A DNA stretch of 64,000 bases. It comes from Chlorella sorokiniana. Lineage: Eukaryota > Chlorophyta > Trebouxiophyceae > Chlorellales > Chlorellaceae. Positions 23,736-36,500 of the stretch are shown here, one piece after another. The first letter of the stretch is position 1; each line of letters opens with the position of its first letter. The notes under the pieces were generated by a model that did no database searches, was not told the origin of the DNA, and saw only the letters and a program-made list of their open reading frames with translations. The stretch spans positions 1,798,001 through 1,862,000 of the forward strand of contig CP084619.1 in NCBI GenBank assembly GCA_025917655.1. The letters run 5' to 3'. The translations under genes and the position numbers were made by a program.

Positions 23736-26700
23736 CTAGCTGGCCAACAGGAGCTTGTGAAGATGGTGGGCTTGCAGGACCATCTGCTGCACCGGCGCCA
23801 TCCCTGTTCGTCCACCCTGTGCTGCACCAGGGCTCACCAGCGAAGCGCGGGAGGGCATGTGCACCACGTGGTAGTCTGGCGCATACTGCTGCAGCTGGGC
23901 AACCGCGGCGGCGAAAGTGCGCGACTCGCCCCCTTCCACGCCGGGACGCTGCTGCACTGCCTGCTGGGCTGCTGCAACGGCGCCAGCGGCTGCAGCAAGC
24001 TGGCACGGCTGCGCATTGTTGGACGCAGGGACGTCCCGGGGGCGGCGCCGCGACCACGGCTGGTGGATATAGGCTTCAGGTGGCTTGGCGGCGGGATGAG
24101 GTCCACTGAGGAACCTGCCTCTGTGGCCCACTTTGCGCTCCCGTTGCGAGCGCCGGCTGCCTGCTTGTCCAGGTTCTCCTTGCGGTGTTGGCGGCGGTAC
24201 AGCAAAAACATACTGCTGCAAGCGCCAGGGCCAGCGCTGCTCCAGCAGCCACAGCCACGATGATGACGGTCGTGTTGCTGCCGCCGCCGCTGCTGCTGTC
24301 AAGGATGGCAGGGGCACCCGCCGGAGTGGCCGTGTCTGTTCGTGCACAGGGGGCCGGGCAGTGCCTCGCTTCATACGGGCAGTTGCAGGCACACTGCGTT
24401 GCAGGCACAGTCATGCAGAGGCCTGCCCGTGGAAGGCTCACCAGCGGTGGTTGTGGCCGGCGCAGCGCCGCTGCTGGCGCCGTGCTGGGTGCAGCCCACG
24501 CACGTTCGGGAGGTGGGCGGCTTGCTCAGGCAGTCAGCCTCGGGCAGGGCGCTGCCCCCTGTCCCTATGCAAGTCACTGTGCGGGTCTGCAGGGTGGCAG
24601 GGGCACAGGTGGAAGGTTGACTTGTGGGCCCTCTTCACAACCAGTCGTGCTGACCAACAACAAAATGTCCGCCCACACCGGGTGCACAGCTCTGCCGTGT
24701 GACCAGGTGAAGCCAAGGTCTCATGTTCACCTGGATGCACTGAGCGGAGCAGGGGCTCCAGGAGCCAACCTGCCAGCTGTAGCTGCTGCCGGGCACGCCG
24801 ATGGTTCCCTCCACCGCACTCTGCGCCACTTCGCCTGTTCAAGGGGCAGGCCCAGTTCAAAGTTGATGCGAAGGGGCAGCTTATAAACATTGCTGCACAC
24901 GAAGCCGCTTGACGGGAGCTGGCAGTCCGGCGCGGGTAAGCGCAGCTCACTTTGGGTGGCCACAGAGGAGGCGGGCCCCACTTCGGCCACTGTGGCAGAC
25001 GCACTCTGCAGCTTGGCTGGTGGAAGCTCCCTTCACCTGGCTGCCGTCGTTGGAGGTGATGCTGCACAGGCCAACACAGTGGGAAGGGTGTGACACGCAA
25101 AACGGGGAGAAGCGTGCAGGCAAGCGCAAGGCCTTGCCTGATGCTGTAGGAGCCTGAGGCCCCGGCTACGCCGTCAACCACAAAAGCATAGCCAACGCCT
25201 GCTTGCAGGGAGGCCTGCACCGGGAACGAGGAGGGCCAAGATGGCATACAAAGAAGGAACCAACCGCCAGCATGTCCTGACAGGCAAGCATCCTGCAATG
25301 CCCTCCGCCTCAAGCCCACCGTAAGGGAGGGCAGGGAGCCGCACGCGTTGTTGCTGCAGGCTGCCGCCCGCAGCGTCCCGCCCGAGTCCACGTCAGCAAG
25401 CATGTACAGGCGGGCGTCAAAGGTGGCGGGCAGGGTGATGGAGCCGCACAGTGAGGCAGTGACCGTCACGTCGGCGGTAGGCTTGTAGTAGTACACCACA
25501 TCCTACAGGGTGCAGGGCCGGAAGAGAGGGTGCAGGGTCAAGAGCCGGCTCTCCACGATGCCAACCTGCGAATGCACCCTGCTCAAGGCCCAGCTGGCGG
25601 CCAGCCAGCAACCCCGGATGCACAGTGCATGGTTGCCGCAGCGCCGCTGGAGGCTCACCGGCGCTCCCCCCGCATCGGCGTCCGCCTGGCCGCACACCAC
25701 GGCATAGTCGTCGGCGTACTGCCCCCGCGGTGCTGCTGTCCTCGCTGAAGGGCAGCGCAAGCACCGCCTTGGGGTAATTGAGCGTGTCGCCCTTACGGTC
25801 AGCCAGCGTCACCACAACCTGAGCAGGTAGTGAATGCACGGCCAGCTTGACAAGATGGAGATTGGTTGGTTGTAACGCAGAATAGCACCCGGAACCTGGG
25901 GGAACCTCATCCTGGATGCAGAACGCTTCAAGGTGTGTTGCGCTGGCATGTGCACGCTGCATGTGCCCCCTCACCTGGCTGGCAGTGAATCGCTTGTCAG
26001 CGGAAACTGTCTGTGCCCGCACTGTCAACGACGTGCTGCTGGTGCTGTAGAAGGGAAAAACTGCATGCGAGGGTAGAAGGGAGGCAGCAAAGACAGTTAT
26101 TATTGTCATTGTGATGCTGGGACACCAGCAGCCCAAATCGCTGCACCCACACACCAGTAAGCTTCACGGTCTGTGACGTCTTCCAATTGTTGGTGTTGAA
26201 CTTCAGTGTATTGGGCTGCAAGGTCCCTCGGGAGGCATCTGCAAGAGCACAAGTTGCAGTTCAACATCTTTAGCCTTATGGACCTCTGCGGACGGCAGCA
26301 CGCTGCCTGCAGATCAGCCCAGCAAGGCCTTCTGCTCCCACCGATTGTCAGGTCCAGCTGCACTGAGCTACTTGGCAGCGACGACAGAGCCACAGTGAAC
26401 GTGAAAGGTCCAGCACCAGCTGAATCAATGGAAAACTGTTTGGGGCTGACAGCAAGGAGTGAGGCACCGCTGCCAGCTGGTGTCTGGACCAAGAGGTTTG
26501 GTGTGTCGCTCTGCATTAGGGGGCAGGCAGCGTTCACGGTGTGGATTCAACAGCTGCTGGAGTAACATGATGCCAGTGAGGCAGGATGTAACCACCTCGG
26601 TCATACCCGCTCCCCATCCGCACCTGCTCAAAAGATTCAAATCCGCTGCCCGGCACCTCGCTCAGCTTCCCCGCCGCTGCGCGCCGCAACCAGCTGCTGC

Positions 26701-29107
26701 TGCAGCTGTGCGGGTGTGATGTTTGGGGCGGTTTCCAGCATCTGGGCCATCACCCCTGCCACGAAAGGCACGGCTTGCGACGTCCCGGTTCTAAGCCTAC
26801 ATCACGCCTCAGCTTAATGTCAGCGGGCATGTGGGAAACAGCCAAGGGGTGAACCGCAAGCATGGCGAGCCCAGCCTTCACAGCTACACGCGATGCATGC
26901 GCCATCAGCTCACTGCTGCGCGTCGTCGGCGGAGCCGGAGGCGGAGAGGATGTTGGTGCCGGGCGCAAAGAGGTCGACACACTCGCCATAGTTGGACCCC
27001 TTACCTGCACCCCACCAAAATGAGGCAGCAGCAGTGGAGAGCATGTTGCAAGGCGCAGGGCCATAATTTGTAAGCTTGTGGTGAATCCCATCAATGCCAT
27101 TGTGACAGTAGATTGGGAGGTTCTCACCGCTGGAAAGCCAAAGGCGCGCGTCGCCCTCGGTGGTGGCGCCAACCGTTACTGCGGTCGCCTCACGCGCCGG
27201 GCTCGAGTCACACGCATCGGTGTCCTCGTTTCCTGCCGCCACCACCACGTGGATGCCGCCCTCGGTTAATGACCGTATTGCCTCATCAAGCTGCAGCTGC
27301 ACCTGACCTGCATGAAGGAGAGAGCGCAAAGTTGGAGGTATGAAATTTCGCTCGCTGGGTCAGGATGGAAGATGAGGGGTTGAGGTAGGAGCGTCACAGC
27401 AGAAGGGTGGCAGCCGATGCGGCGTGGACCAACAAGGACGCCGCATGAGCTCCTGGCTGCTGCAAGCAGCAGAGCGCACCTCCAAGGGACATGCTGATGA
27501 TGGCTGGGCGCTGCGCATGCTGCTTCAGCCAGTCCAGTGCTAGCAGCACGTCGGAAACTTCAGGGCAGGCAGGCAGGGAGGGATGCAGCAGCCAGGGGAG
27601 GGTTGGAGCTCAGCAGGGCCCGCCGTGCATGGCAGTACCGCTTGCCTCCCACCTCAAATGGCTTCCCAGCACACCAGAGAGCTGCGTGCCCACCTGCGCC
27701 GTTGCCCTCGCAGTCCAGGATGCGCACAGCGCGCAGGAGGGCGTTTTTGGCCACGCCGTAGGTCAGGCCGCCGACCACGCCCGCCACGTGCGTGCCATGG
27801 CCCTCGCAGTCTGCGGCAGGTGGGCGGGTGCAAGTCTGACCAAGGGCCACAGCCCACACATGAGCAGCTTCAGCGCAGCTCTTTCCACTCCCTAAAGTTT
27901 CCACTCCCTAAAGCTAGCCAGCATTTCCACCCACCCACCCTGGTCCTTCAGCTCTCCTGCCAGGGAGGGCGCTGCAAAAACCTCGGCAGCTCGGCTGCCG
28001 GTCCTGCCGTCTTGATAGCGGAACTCGTGATGTGAGGCACGTATGCCCTGCACGTGCGATAGCACCATATAATGTTCGGGATGAACTGCGACGGGGCTGC
28101 TGTGTGAGCACAGAGGGCTAGCTGGCGGCCCCCCGCCCTCCGGCCAGTCAGCCAAGCATCGCACCCAAAAAGTGTCAGGCCTTCCACCAGGCCCCCTTAT
28201 GCCTCCACCTCCCCGCCCCTCAAACCAACCAACCCTCCCACCCACCGTGTCCATTACGTAGACGTGCACCCCAGCCCCCGTGGCGCCGTACTCGTACTGC
28301 CCGTCCAGCGGCAGGGAGGGCTGGTCCAGGCGGTCGAGGCCCCACAGCCGGATGGAAGGGCTGCCACCCCCAACATCTTCCACTGCCCCCAGTCTGCGCC
28401 CCACCAGGCGACCCCGCGCGCAGCGACACGCGGCTGTCGGGCGCCACCGACGCCAGCTGGTCCGCGTAGGCGTCAAGGAAACGGGCCAGCTGAGGGCGTG
28501 CGAAGCGGGCAGAAAAGCCACGCAGCGCGGAGCGGAAGCGGTGCGTGCAGCTGGCGTTGAAGCGGCCAGCGCGCTGCGAGCCGCCCTCGCCGCAGGCTGT
28601 GACGCTGGGGTCCGGCACGGAGCCGCCGCTGGCCTGCCGCTCACTCCGCCATACCGCAATCCAGTGCTCAGTTGGCTCAGTTGTGCTCTCGTCAGCCAAG
28701 GACTGGGCCTTCAACTCTGCCGCGTCCTCTGTTACGTCCACAGTGGGCCTGCAATGGGCAGTCCACAACGGCAGGTGAGGTTGGCAGCGGCAGGGCAGGG
28801 CAGCGCAATGCGCGCACTTGTACGATCTCAACATGCAACGCTTTTCAGGAACGTCTTATAGGGATGCAAGAAGCCCATAGCAAGCGTCCTATCCTCACGC
28901 GCAGTCTCCCAGGATGGCGACTCGGAGGGCGAGATGCTTGAGCTCAGGAAGCTGGCTGCATGGCACCGTGCCGCCGCTTCTAGCCGCTGCCGCTGTGCCG
29001 CCCTCGTCCAGGTTGACAGCCGCCTGCCCCGCCACTGCCATTGTCAACAGCGCTAACAAACCTGAGAAGCGCCATGGAACAAGCTGCGAGGCGCCCTTAC
29101 GGGCCAT
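23736..29107 (-). CDS. Type I membrane subtilisin-like serine protease (S8) with PPC-like and thrombospondin type-1 domains
   Basis: A long multi-exon gene from [20 protein letters not shown] (ATG 29107, signal peptide) to a stop at 23736. An I9-like propeptide (about 28700-28400, HWIAVWRSE and [18 protein letters not shown]) precedes the S8 catalytic domain. The Asp is in VHVYVMDT (28250, split from GIRASHHEF by an intron), the His is in [12 protein letters not shown] (near 27795), the oxyanion Asn is in [12 protein letters not shown] (near 27225) and the Ser is in [14 protein letters not shown] (near 26780). Downstream are beta-sandwich regions, a PPC-like domain (about 25490-25160), a TSP1 repeat (WSPCSAQC near 24760 and [11 protein letters not shown] near 24585, joined across an intron), then a hydrophobic segment [19 protein letters not shown] (near 24250) and a cytosolic tail. 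The substrate is unknown. Confidence 0.85.
27882..27913. repeat. 16-bp direct duplication
   Basis: TTTCCACTCCCTAAAG occurs twice in tandem inside an intron of the subtilase gene. Confidence 0.9.
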
Positions 29108-29576
29108 TGCTGGAGGGGGTGGTTGGGCCTGAAAGTGCAATCTGGGCGTGTGATGACCTCCTAGTCGTCCCCGGGAGCCTCGAACGGCTGTAAGCCGTAC
29201 CAAAAGCAATTCAACGCGAGTACATTGCACAACGAGAAAGCGCCTCGAGCCAGAACTTGCGAGTCGTGGGAGGGGGAGTTGGCACGGCGTTAACCCTGTC
29301 CAATCGACGAGGCATATGCGAATGAAAGGGCCACGTGCCTGCAGAGAGCTGCCGAGGCGGCGACAGAAGAGGCCTTCATGCCGTTCCGCCACGCTGGCAA
29401 AGGCGCGCCGCACCTGGACCGTTGGCACAAGTTGAGCAAGGCCCCACTTGGTATCGTCCCAGTTCAATGGTAAGCCCTTCCACTGATACTTCTATTAATG
29501 AGTGTCACAGCTCGCATTCCTCGCATTGGACAAGCGCAGTAGAGCCTCATTCGCAGGCGGTGGAAAGAGCGACACC
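29108..29576. other. Intergenic: subtilase promoter and MPP6-like 3' region
   Basis: The upstream region of the subtilase gene. The frame stays open to 29467, so a longer N-terminus is possible but would bury the signal peptide. Nothing else was recognised. Confidence 0.45.
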
Positions 29577-30188
29577 TCAAAAGTATCGGCCTCGCGACTG
29601 TTTCTTTGTATTGCCACGTTCTTCTTCTCCATTGTCGCCCCGCCTTTTCTTTTTGCCCTTTCCACTGCTGCCATCTTGCTGCCGTGAATGTCTGCTGCCG
29701 TCGCTATGTCGGTGTTTTTGTTTGCTAAGCGATGCTGCCATGGCCTCATCTGACACCGACTTGCCGCCAGGGTTGGCTGCCTCAGCTGCCCCCGTGGCTG
29801 CTTGCCGTTCACTGTTCGCAGCAGTAGTTTGTATTGGGTCTGCCACTGCACTATATCCACCAAAGCTCATGCGGCCGACCGCGCCGCCACTGGTGCTGGG
29901 CGGTGGGTCACCCTCAGCAATCACAATGCACCGTGTTCTCGCCCCTTCAATAACCCACTGTGCCTGCAACAGTCCCAAACGACTTCCAATGAGTGACATG
30001 GACATTGCGGGGCCGCGCTTGCCCCGCCAAAACTCCGGCAGCATCTGCCGGGCACGTTGAACAGGACTTACTTCGGCCTCTTGCTCCTGCACTTCCTCCT
30101 CCTTTTGCTGCTGTACTTCCTTTTCTTTCGCCCTCTGCATGAACTTCAAGCCCATCAGCCGGCTGGAGAGGAGCGGCTTGGCAGACAT
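29577..30188 (-). CDS. MPP6: MPP6-like nuclear exosome cofactor
   Basis: Two exons. The first starts MSAKPLLSSRLMGLKFMQRA (ATG 30188), the classic N-terminus of M-phase phosphoprotein 6, which contacts the exosome and Mtr4. A short glutamine/glutamate coiled stretch follows. The second exon, after an intron whose acceptor lies near 29967, reads AQWVIEGARTRCIVIAEGD, then the conserved GRMSFGGYSAVADPI and SVSDEAMAASLSKQKHRHS, and ends in a lysine/arginine-rich tail (KKKRRGDNGEE, GRYF). MPP6 is an RNA-binding protein that recruits the helicase Mtr4 to the nuclear RNA exosome for rRNA and ncRNA processing. The length, about 170 residues, fits the family. It is divergent from the Tudor/SPOC gene, with 317 bp between the start codons. 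Confidence 0.85.
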   Translation of the reverse strand: MSAKPLLSSRLMGLKFMQRAKEKEVQQQKEEEVQEQEAEVSPVQRARQMLPEFWRGKRGPAMSMSLIGSRLGLLQAQWVIEGARTRCIVIAEGDPPPSTSGGAVGRMSFGGYSAVADPIQTTAANSERQAATGAAEAANPGGKSVSDEAMAASLSKQKHRHSDGSRHSRQQDGSSGKGKKKRRGDNGEEERGNTKKQSRGRYF

Positions 30189-30505
30189 GGCGGCTCCTTC
30201 CCGTGCAAAGGACCTGGGACGCGGTAAACAGGTATGCAATGATTTGCAGTTCACCGAGTATGCATGCAGGGGGCCGAGAGCGTCCCGGACGGGTGGGCCA
30301 TGTAAAGCATGAAGACTGCCATCGTGGCGTGGCGTGGCGATGCTCCTGCTGAAACTGGTCTGCGCTGCTTGTTCTTCTGTCAGCTGTGCAGGCGTTAATC
30401 CCTGCGCTAACCAGCCGTCAACGCTGGGCAAACCAGAACCCGGTCTCCAAGCCTCTGTGCGCACCGCGGCTGCATCCCAAGATACATGCTCTGAGTACCC
30501 ACGAG
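30189..30505. promoter_or_regulatory. Bidirectional promoter region MPP6/SPOC gene
   Basis: The short intergenic region between two divergent nuclear RNA-metabolism genes. No specific motif was recognised. Confidence 0.45.
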
Positions 30506-33500
30506 ATGTCGGAGACGAGAAGATTGGGGCGGACGGCGTCCCGAGAAGGTATACATGGCGGCTGTTTGCGCTTGTCGGGCTCGCGCGCTGTTACCAAGAC
30601 ATCACCCAGCCGAAGAGTTGTGTTGGGCTCCAATATCACAGCGCTGCAATCTGCCACGACCCCTTCATCCGTGCAGGAGAGGAGTCCCTCGCGGGTAGCC
30701 GCAGGCAGTCCAAAGTGAAATATATTTACCGTTTGTTGCGGCAGGGCGATGTGGCAGAGTCACTGGAGGGAAAAACGGTGCGTGGAGGCTTGGGCGGCAC
30801 TCCGGCGCCGCCTGCGCCGCTTTTCGGCCTGCTCTGGTGTAACCCATGGAGAGGCCAATTGATTCCCAGGCTTTTCCATAGTGACCCAAGCACGAATCTG
30901 CGTTGCGGGCAGTAGAGCCAGGCTGATGAGGGCGTCCAAGCTGAACAGGGCTGGGGTTCTGCCGCCGCCTGCAGGTCTTTGTTCTCTGGCCAGATGACGG
31001 CACGTGGTACAAAGGCCGCATCAAAAAGTGCGACGTTGCGGACGCGAAGGCGATTATCGATTACGCCGACACGGAAGAGACGGAGGAGGCAGACCTGAAG
31101 GACCTGATCAAGGACGGCCAGATTGCCTTCAGTGAGTGGCGCCTGTTGCTTTGGCAACCCTGCAATAATATGCCATGCCCTCCCTTGGCAAGAAAGGAAA
31201 GAATGAGCTGGCATCATGAATTGGCAGCATTCTGCGTCTGGCATTGCCAGTTGTTCCCTGGGGCGTTGGCAACGCGCTCTGCCTACCCTCTGCCCGCCAA
31301 CGTTGCAGAGGAGCCGCGGCCCGCGGCCCACAAGTGCAAGCCGGGCGAGGTGGAGTTGGACCAGCGCTACTTTGGGCGCCAGCCGGGCGAGGCCGAGCTG
31401 GAGGACAGCGACCCGGGCGGCGGCAGCGACGGCGGCGGCGGCGTGGTGGCCTCAGACAGCGACGACGACGTGGCAGACGCGGGCGCCCTGGACGACGGCA
31501 GCGACTCGGGTGGGCACCCTTGTCTTTGCGCGCCTGCAGTCGGCCAGGCCTGCCTTCCTTGCTGGCTTGCCTGTGAGCTGGGCCCACTCGCGCCCGCGCC
31601 CCCCCTCCCCCTGGCCTGCGCTGCGTGCGTTGCAGACGTGTCCTTTTCCTCCGCCGAGCTGCGTGGGCGCAAGCGCAGGCAGGCGCGGCCGAGTCTGACG
31701 AGGAGGTGGAGCTGGAGGAGTTTGAGCGCAAGGAGATCATGCGGGTGGGGCGCGGCAGCGGCATTCGTTGGTGGGAAGCCTTGAGGTGGTAAAGGAAGCT
31801 CTTGCTGGCAAGCAGCCAGTGCACCATACCAGCACAGCATGGCCTGCTTGCCAAGGCTGTTTGTGGTTTGTTTGTTTCGGGAGGTGCCGCTTGCTGGGGA
31901 GTCGCCATTCAGCGGGGCGGTAGCGAACAGGCGGCGCTGTGTTTTATGCAGGATATGAGCGATGACGAGAAGCCGCTGGGCTGGCGTGCTGAGGAGATGG
32001 AAAGCAAGCCTAAGAAGCGGAGACAGTCAGGAACGGCGACCAAGCCAGCTGCCGCTGCCAACAGAAAAGCACCGCCAGCAAAGGCTGCCAGCTCAGCACA
32101 GCAGCAACGGCGCAGGCGCGAGGCCGCGGCGGGCGTGGCGGCAGCTGTGCACGCGGTGGCGGCGGTGCAGGCAGCGGTTGCGGCCGATGGTGAGGGGCAC
32201 CTGAGTCTGTCCTGGCTCGCCTGAGCTGCAATGCTGTGCCGTTGAGCCCCTTGATTTCGATGTGCACGTGCTGGCTGTGTGCCTCTCCACCCTCCAGACC
32301 CTCCCCTGGATCACCGCTCCCCGCAGCATCGTCGGACGAGGAGGAGCCGCGCTCGGCCCGCAAGCCGCGTTCGCAGGCCAGGAAGGCGGCGGCAGGCGAG
32401 GATGATGAGGAGGCAGAGGCGGAGGCGTATGCCCAGAGCCTGCTGGCTCGGGTGACTGGGGGCAAGGCGCTGCCAGGGCAGCACCAGGCAGGCTCGTTCT
32501 ACGGGCGTCAGGGTTCGGGTCGCGCAACCTGGAGCGGCGTGCGTCCGCGGGGCAGAGCGAGGATGAGCTACGGCAAAAGGTGGCGTGGGGCTTTGCACGG
32601 GGGGACTGCTGGCCGCGCATCGTATCTCTGTGCCTTGCAGGCTGAGGATGCAACTTTGTCGCTGGCCCCCATGTTTTTTTGGCGTCTCTTACCTCCTTTT
32701 TGCGTCTCTTACCTCCTTTTTTGTTTGCGTCTCTTACCTCCTTCTGCCATCGCTGTGGTGCGGTCCTGCACACCCTCCCTGCGCAGGTGCGTGCCGGCCT
32801 TCATCAGGCGCTGGAGCTGGTGGCCAAGGAGGCAGCGGGGACGACCAGCGGGCTGCCTGACCCCTCTGCCGTTGCCGAGGCGGTGGAGGCTTCGCTGTAC
32901 ACCCTTTTTGGTGAGCTTGCCGCCGCCCTTACTTGCTGCGTGTAGACTGGGCAGCATGTGGCTGTGTGGGGCCTGGCAGCGGCTGTTGATGTGCCCCCCT
33001 CTTTCCCCCGATCAGGCGGCATCACCAAGGACTACAAGCAAAAGTTCCGTACCTTGCATTTCAACCTCAAGGTGCAGCGGGGAGGATGAAGCCAAGGGGC
33101 CAGGCAGCAGGCGGCCTGCAGCTGGGGCTGCGCCCGATGCTTTCTCCTTCCCACTGCTGCCTGGCATGCGCTCAGCTGTTGTGCCTTCACAACGCATCCT
33201 GAACCCCGCAACCCCCTCCCTCCTCCCCCAGGACCCGCACAACCCAGACCTGCGGGCCCACGTGCTGCGTGGCGACATCCCCCGGACACATTTGTACGCA
33301 TGACCGCCACGGAACTGGCCAACAAGGTTTGCAGTTTTGCTTGGATTGGAAGTGGTGGGCAGGGAGCGCGCCTGCTCCACCCTGCATAGATCCGCTTGGC
33401 GTGCAGCTCTGTGCTGGTGTTGGCGGCAGTCTGCCGCATATCGCCCTGCTTCCGCTGTGTGCGGCAGCCGACATTTGTGCACATCCCGCCAGCTCACGCC

Positions 33501-36500
33501 TGCCTGCGCGCGCGTGGTGGTGACAGGAGCTGGCTGCCTACCGCAAGGCCAAGGAGGAGGAGGCGCTGAAGATGTCGGTGCTGGATGCGGAGGCGGCGGC
33601 GCGCTTCTCCACGGCGGCGGCGCTCGACGCTCGCGACAGGCTGGCCATCCCCGCGTCGAGTGAGGGGGCGTGCTGGCGCATGGGGTCACATGAGGCCGCG
33701 GAGGGGTGGCCTGCCGTGCAGTTCCCTGGCCATTGCCCCCCCTCCCTTGTGGGAAAGGACTGCTTAAGCGCGCGCTGGCGATCGCAGCTCCTCCGACACA
33801 GGCCCCTCCACGAATACCTGCAGTGATGGCGGACAAGGGGATGCTGGCGGCGCGGGAGCCCTCACCCGAGCGGGAGCGCCCCGCTGGGCACGGCCCCTCG
33901 CCCGCGGGGCCCCTTGCTGCGGCGGAGGCGGGCGCTGCAGCCGCGTCGTCGCCGGCAGGCTCGCCGCGCGGGCCGCCGGAGCCGACGCAGCTGGGCTCTG
34001 CGCTGTCGGGGCCGCTGGGGCATGTGGGGGCGGCAGCGGGGCAGGCGAGGGCGGCTACCGCGTGTCCGACTCGGCTGAGGCGGCGGGGGAGGAGGAGTAT
34101 GACCCTGAGACAGCCCTGGCTGACGGGGGCAGGGCGCCAGCAGGCCCAGCAGCAGAGGCCCCCGCCCTGGACTGGGCCGCCATCCGGGCGGCGGCGGCAG
34201 AAGAGCGGCAGGGCGGCGGTCCGCCGCCGCTGCTGGCGCCGCTGCAGGTGGAGGGGGAGCACGCCAAGCGCCAGCACTCGTACTCTCAGCAGCAGCAGCA
34301 GCAGCAGCGCAGGCGGGAGCATGCCTCGCCCCTGGAGCTGCCGTCGCCGCACGAGCAGGCACGCCTGCGCCCGCCGCTCTGTGCCCTGCGTCCCGCTGCC
34401 TGCTCCTGCTGCTGCTGGCGCCGCCAGCCCTGCAACGTGCTGACGCGCGGGTCTGCTGCCCCCACGCCTGCGCAGCTGGGCGCCGACCAGCCGCTGCCCA
34501 GCCCCTCGGAGCCGGGGTCGCCCCGCTCGCTGCGCCAGCTGCTGCTGGCGCCCGTGGACCCCTCCTGCCTCTTCGGCAAAGGTGCGTGCGGGCTGCCCAG
34601 CACGCGTGGGCGAGCCTGAGACATGCAGAACCTGGAGGCAGAGGAAGTGACCCCCACTCTGTGCGCTCGCACTGCCCCGGGCCGTGATCATCACCTCGGT
34701 GCAGCGTTGCACACTGTTGGCCCTCACTGCTGCCTGCCCCGGCTGCAGGCGTGTGGGAGGGCCAGTTTGTGGTGCCTGGGGTGGGCGCCTTCCAGCTAGC
34801 TGCCGACGCGCTGGCGGGGTCGGGCGATGTGGCGGCGCTGCTGGGGGAGCAGGAGGTGTGCGGGGTGTTTTGCTATGTACTTTTGTCTCTTGGTTTTGTT
34901 TGTTGGGGTGGGTGGGAGGGGGACAGGCATGACTTGTTCCATTGTATCAGCCTCAGCTTTCATTTGGTTGGGGGGCCAGGGCAGGGTGCCCTTAGGGCAT
35001 GCCCTGCTTGCCCTGCTGGCACAGGTCACCATTGGGCCAGACCCCCCACCCCACACCCACACACTAGTGCACACCCTGCCCTGCACCTGCACCTGCAGCT
35101 GGAGGTGAAGGGGCGGCTGGCCCTGGGCAAGCTGGAGCACTTCCTGGGGAGCTGCGCCACTCGCGCTCACGCACAGGCACGCCCGCTCCGCAGCGCCGCC
35201 CTCAGCCCTCCGCCCCTCCCACCGCCTGGCTGCCCGGGTCGCTGTCTGCTGCACGGCTGAGCTGCACTGGCCCGCGCTTCCCGGCACCCCTGCTGCAGTG
35301 ACGCTGGGCCTGCTGTCCCCCGCCGCCGACTGCCAGCCCGGGAGGTGGAAGCGCTTCGGGAGGTGGGCCGCTGCAGTGGCCTGTGCGCCCGTCCCTCCTG
35401 AGCTGCCCATGGCTGGATCGATCGGCCTGTTCTGGTGGAAGCCAGCCACGCGTGGGGAGGGACAGCAGCGTGTAGCACCATCCCACGGCACACACCTGCC
35501 TGCTGTCCGACTCACCCACCCTCGTCTGCTGTGTGCTCACGTGCAGCTGGTGGGGCAGTACGCGAGCCGCGGGCGTACCGGCGTCGCGGCTCCCTCCCGT
35601 GACGTTGAGGCGTACCTGCTCCCCACCTGCCCCCTGTCCGACAGGCTGCTGGCAGCGGCACGCGGCGCCGCCGGGCCGCGGCTGGCCGAGCTGCTGCCAG
35701 GCGGCGAGGTGGGGCCGAGCCAGCTGCTGCTCGCCCTCATACACCGCAAGGTGAGCCGGCGGCTGGCGCACCGCAGGCCTGAAGGGCAGCTGCGCCGCGC
35801 TGCTGCCCGCTTTGTCGACCACTCCCGACCACTCCCCCAGTGTTCATGCACTCAGCTGCCGCCGCCCCAGTTCCCATCCCTGCAGGACTGGCGGCCATCG
35901 CCTGGATTCGTGCGCCCCGTCAAGCGGCAGCGCGTGCATCCTGCTGCGGGCGCCGCCGAGCCTTTGGAGGCAAGCGCGGCTGGCGAGCGGTCGGCTTCCC
36001 TGCTGCCGCCCCCACCGGAGCTGCCCCTCCAGCAGCCGTCCGATCAGCAGCAGCAGCAGCAGCCCACCCACGCCGCACCTGCCGCCCCGCAAGCCGTGGC
36101 TCTCCCAGCGGGGCTGGACCTGGATGCAATCAGCGCCCTGGCAGCCGCGCTGGGCGTTGCGCCTGCTGCTCCCCACCAGCCACAGGCCCCAGCAGCACCA
36201 GCATCGCCGCTGGACGGCCCCCAGACGGTGACGCGGTGCCCCACCCGCCGCCCGCAGCGCCAGCCATGCAAGCCGACCAGCTGCAGCAGCTGCTCGCCAG
36301 CCTGCCGCCCTTGGCCGCAGCTGCAGGCGTGGCGGGTGCCCACCCCGCTGCAGGGCAGCATGCTGATGCCGGTGCACGGCGGTCGCGCTGGGAGGGCTCC
36401 CAGGTGCCGGCTGGTCACCAGCCGCAGCAGGTGCCCCCTCCCCCGCCGCAGCTAGAGCAGCAGGCCTCCGGCAAGCGACGGTCGCGGTGGGAGGGCGGGG

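Noticed and set aside
24130-24890. Plus-strand alanine-rich open frames opposite the subtilase 3' half
   Set aside because: They lie antisense to exons and introns with TSP1 and membrane motifs and show no recognisable domain.
27882-27913. Target-site duplication of a mobile element
   Set aside because: The two 16-bp copies are directly adjacent with nothing inserted between them. This is simple slippage.
33012-34727. 571-codon minus-strand open frame opposite the SPOC gene
   Set aside because: Arg/Pro/Ala-rich composition is typical of antisense GC-rich sequence. The plus strand carries the TFIIS-M and SPOC motifs with splice sites.
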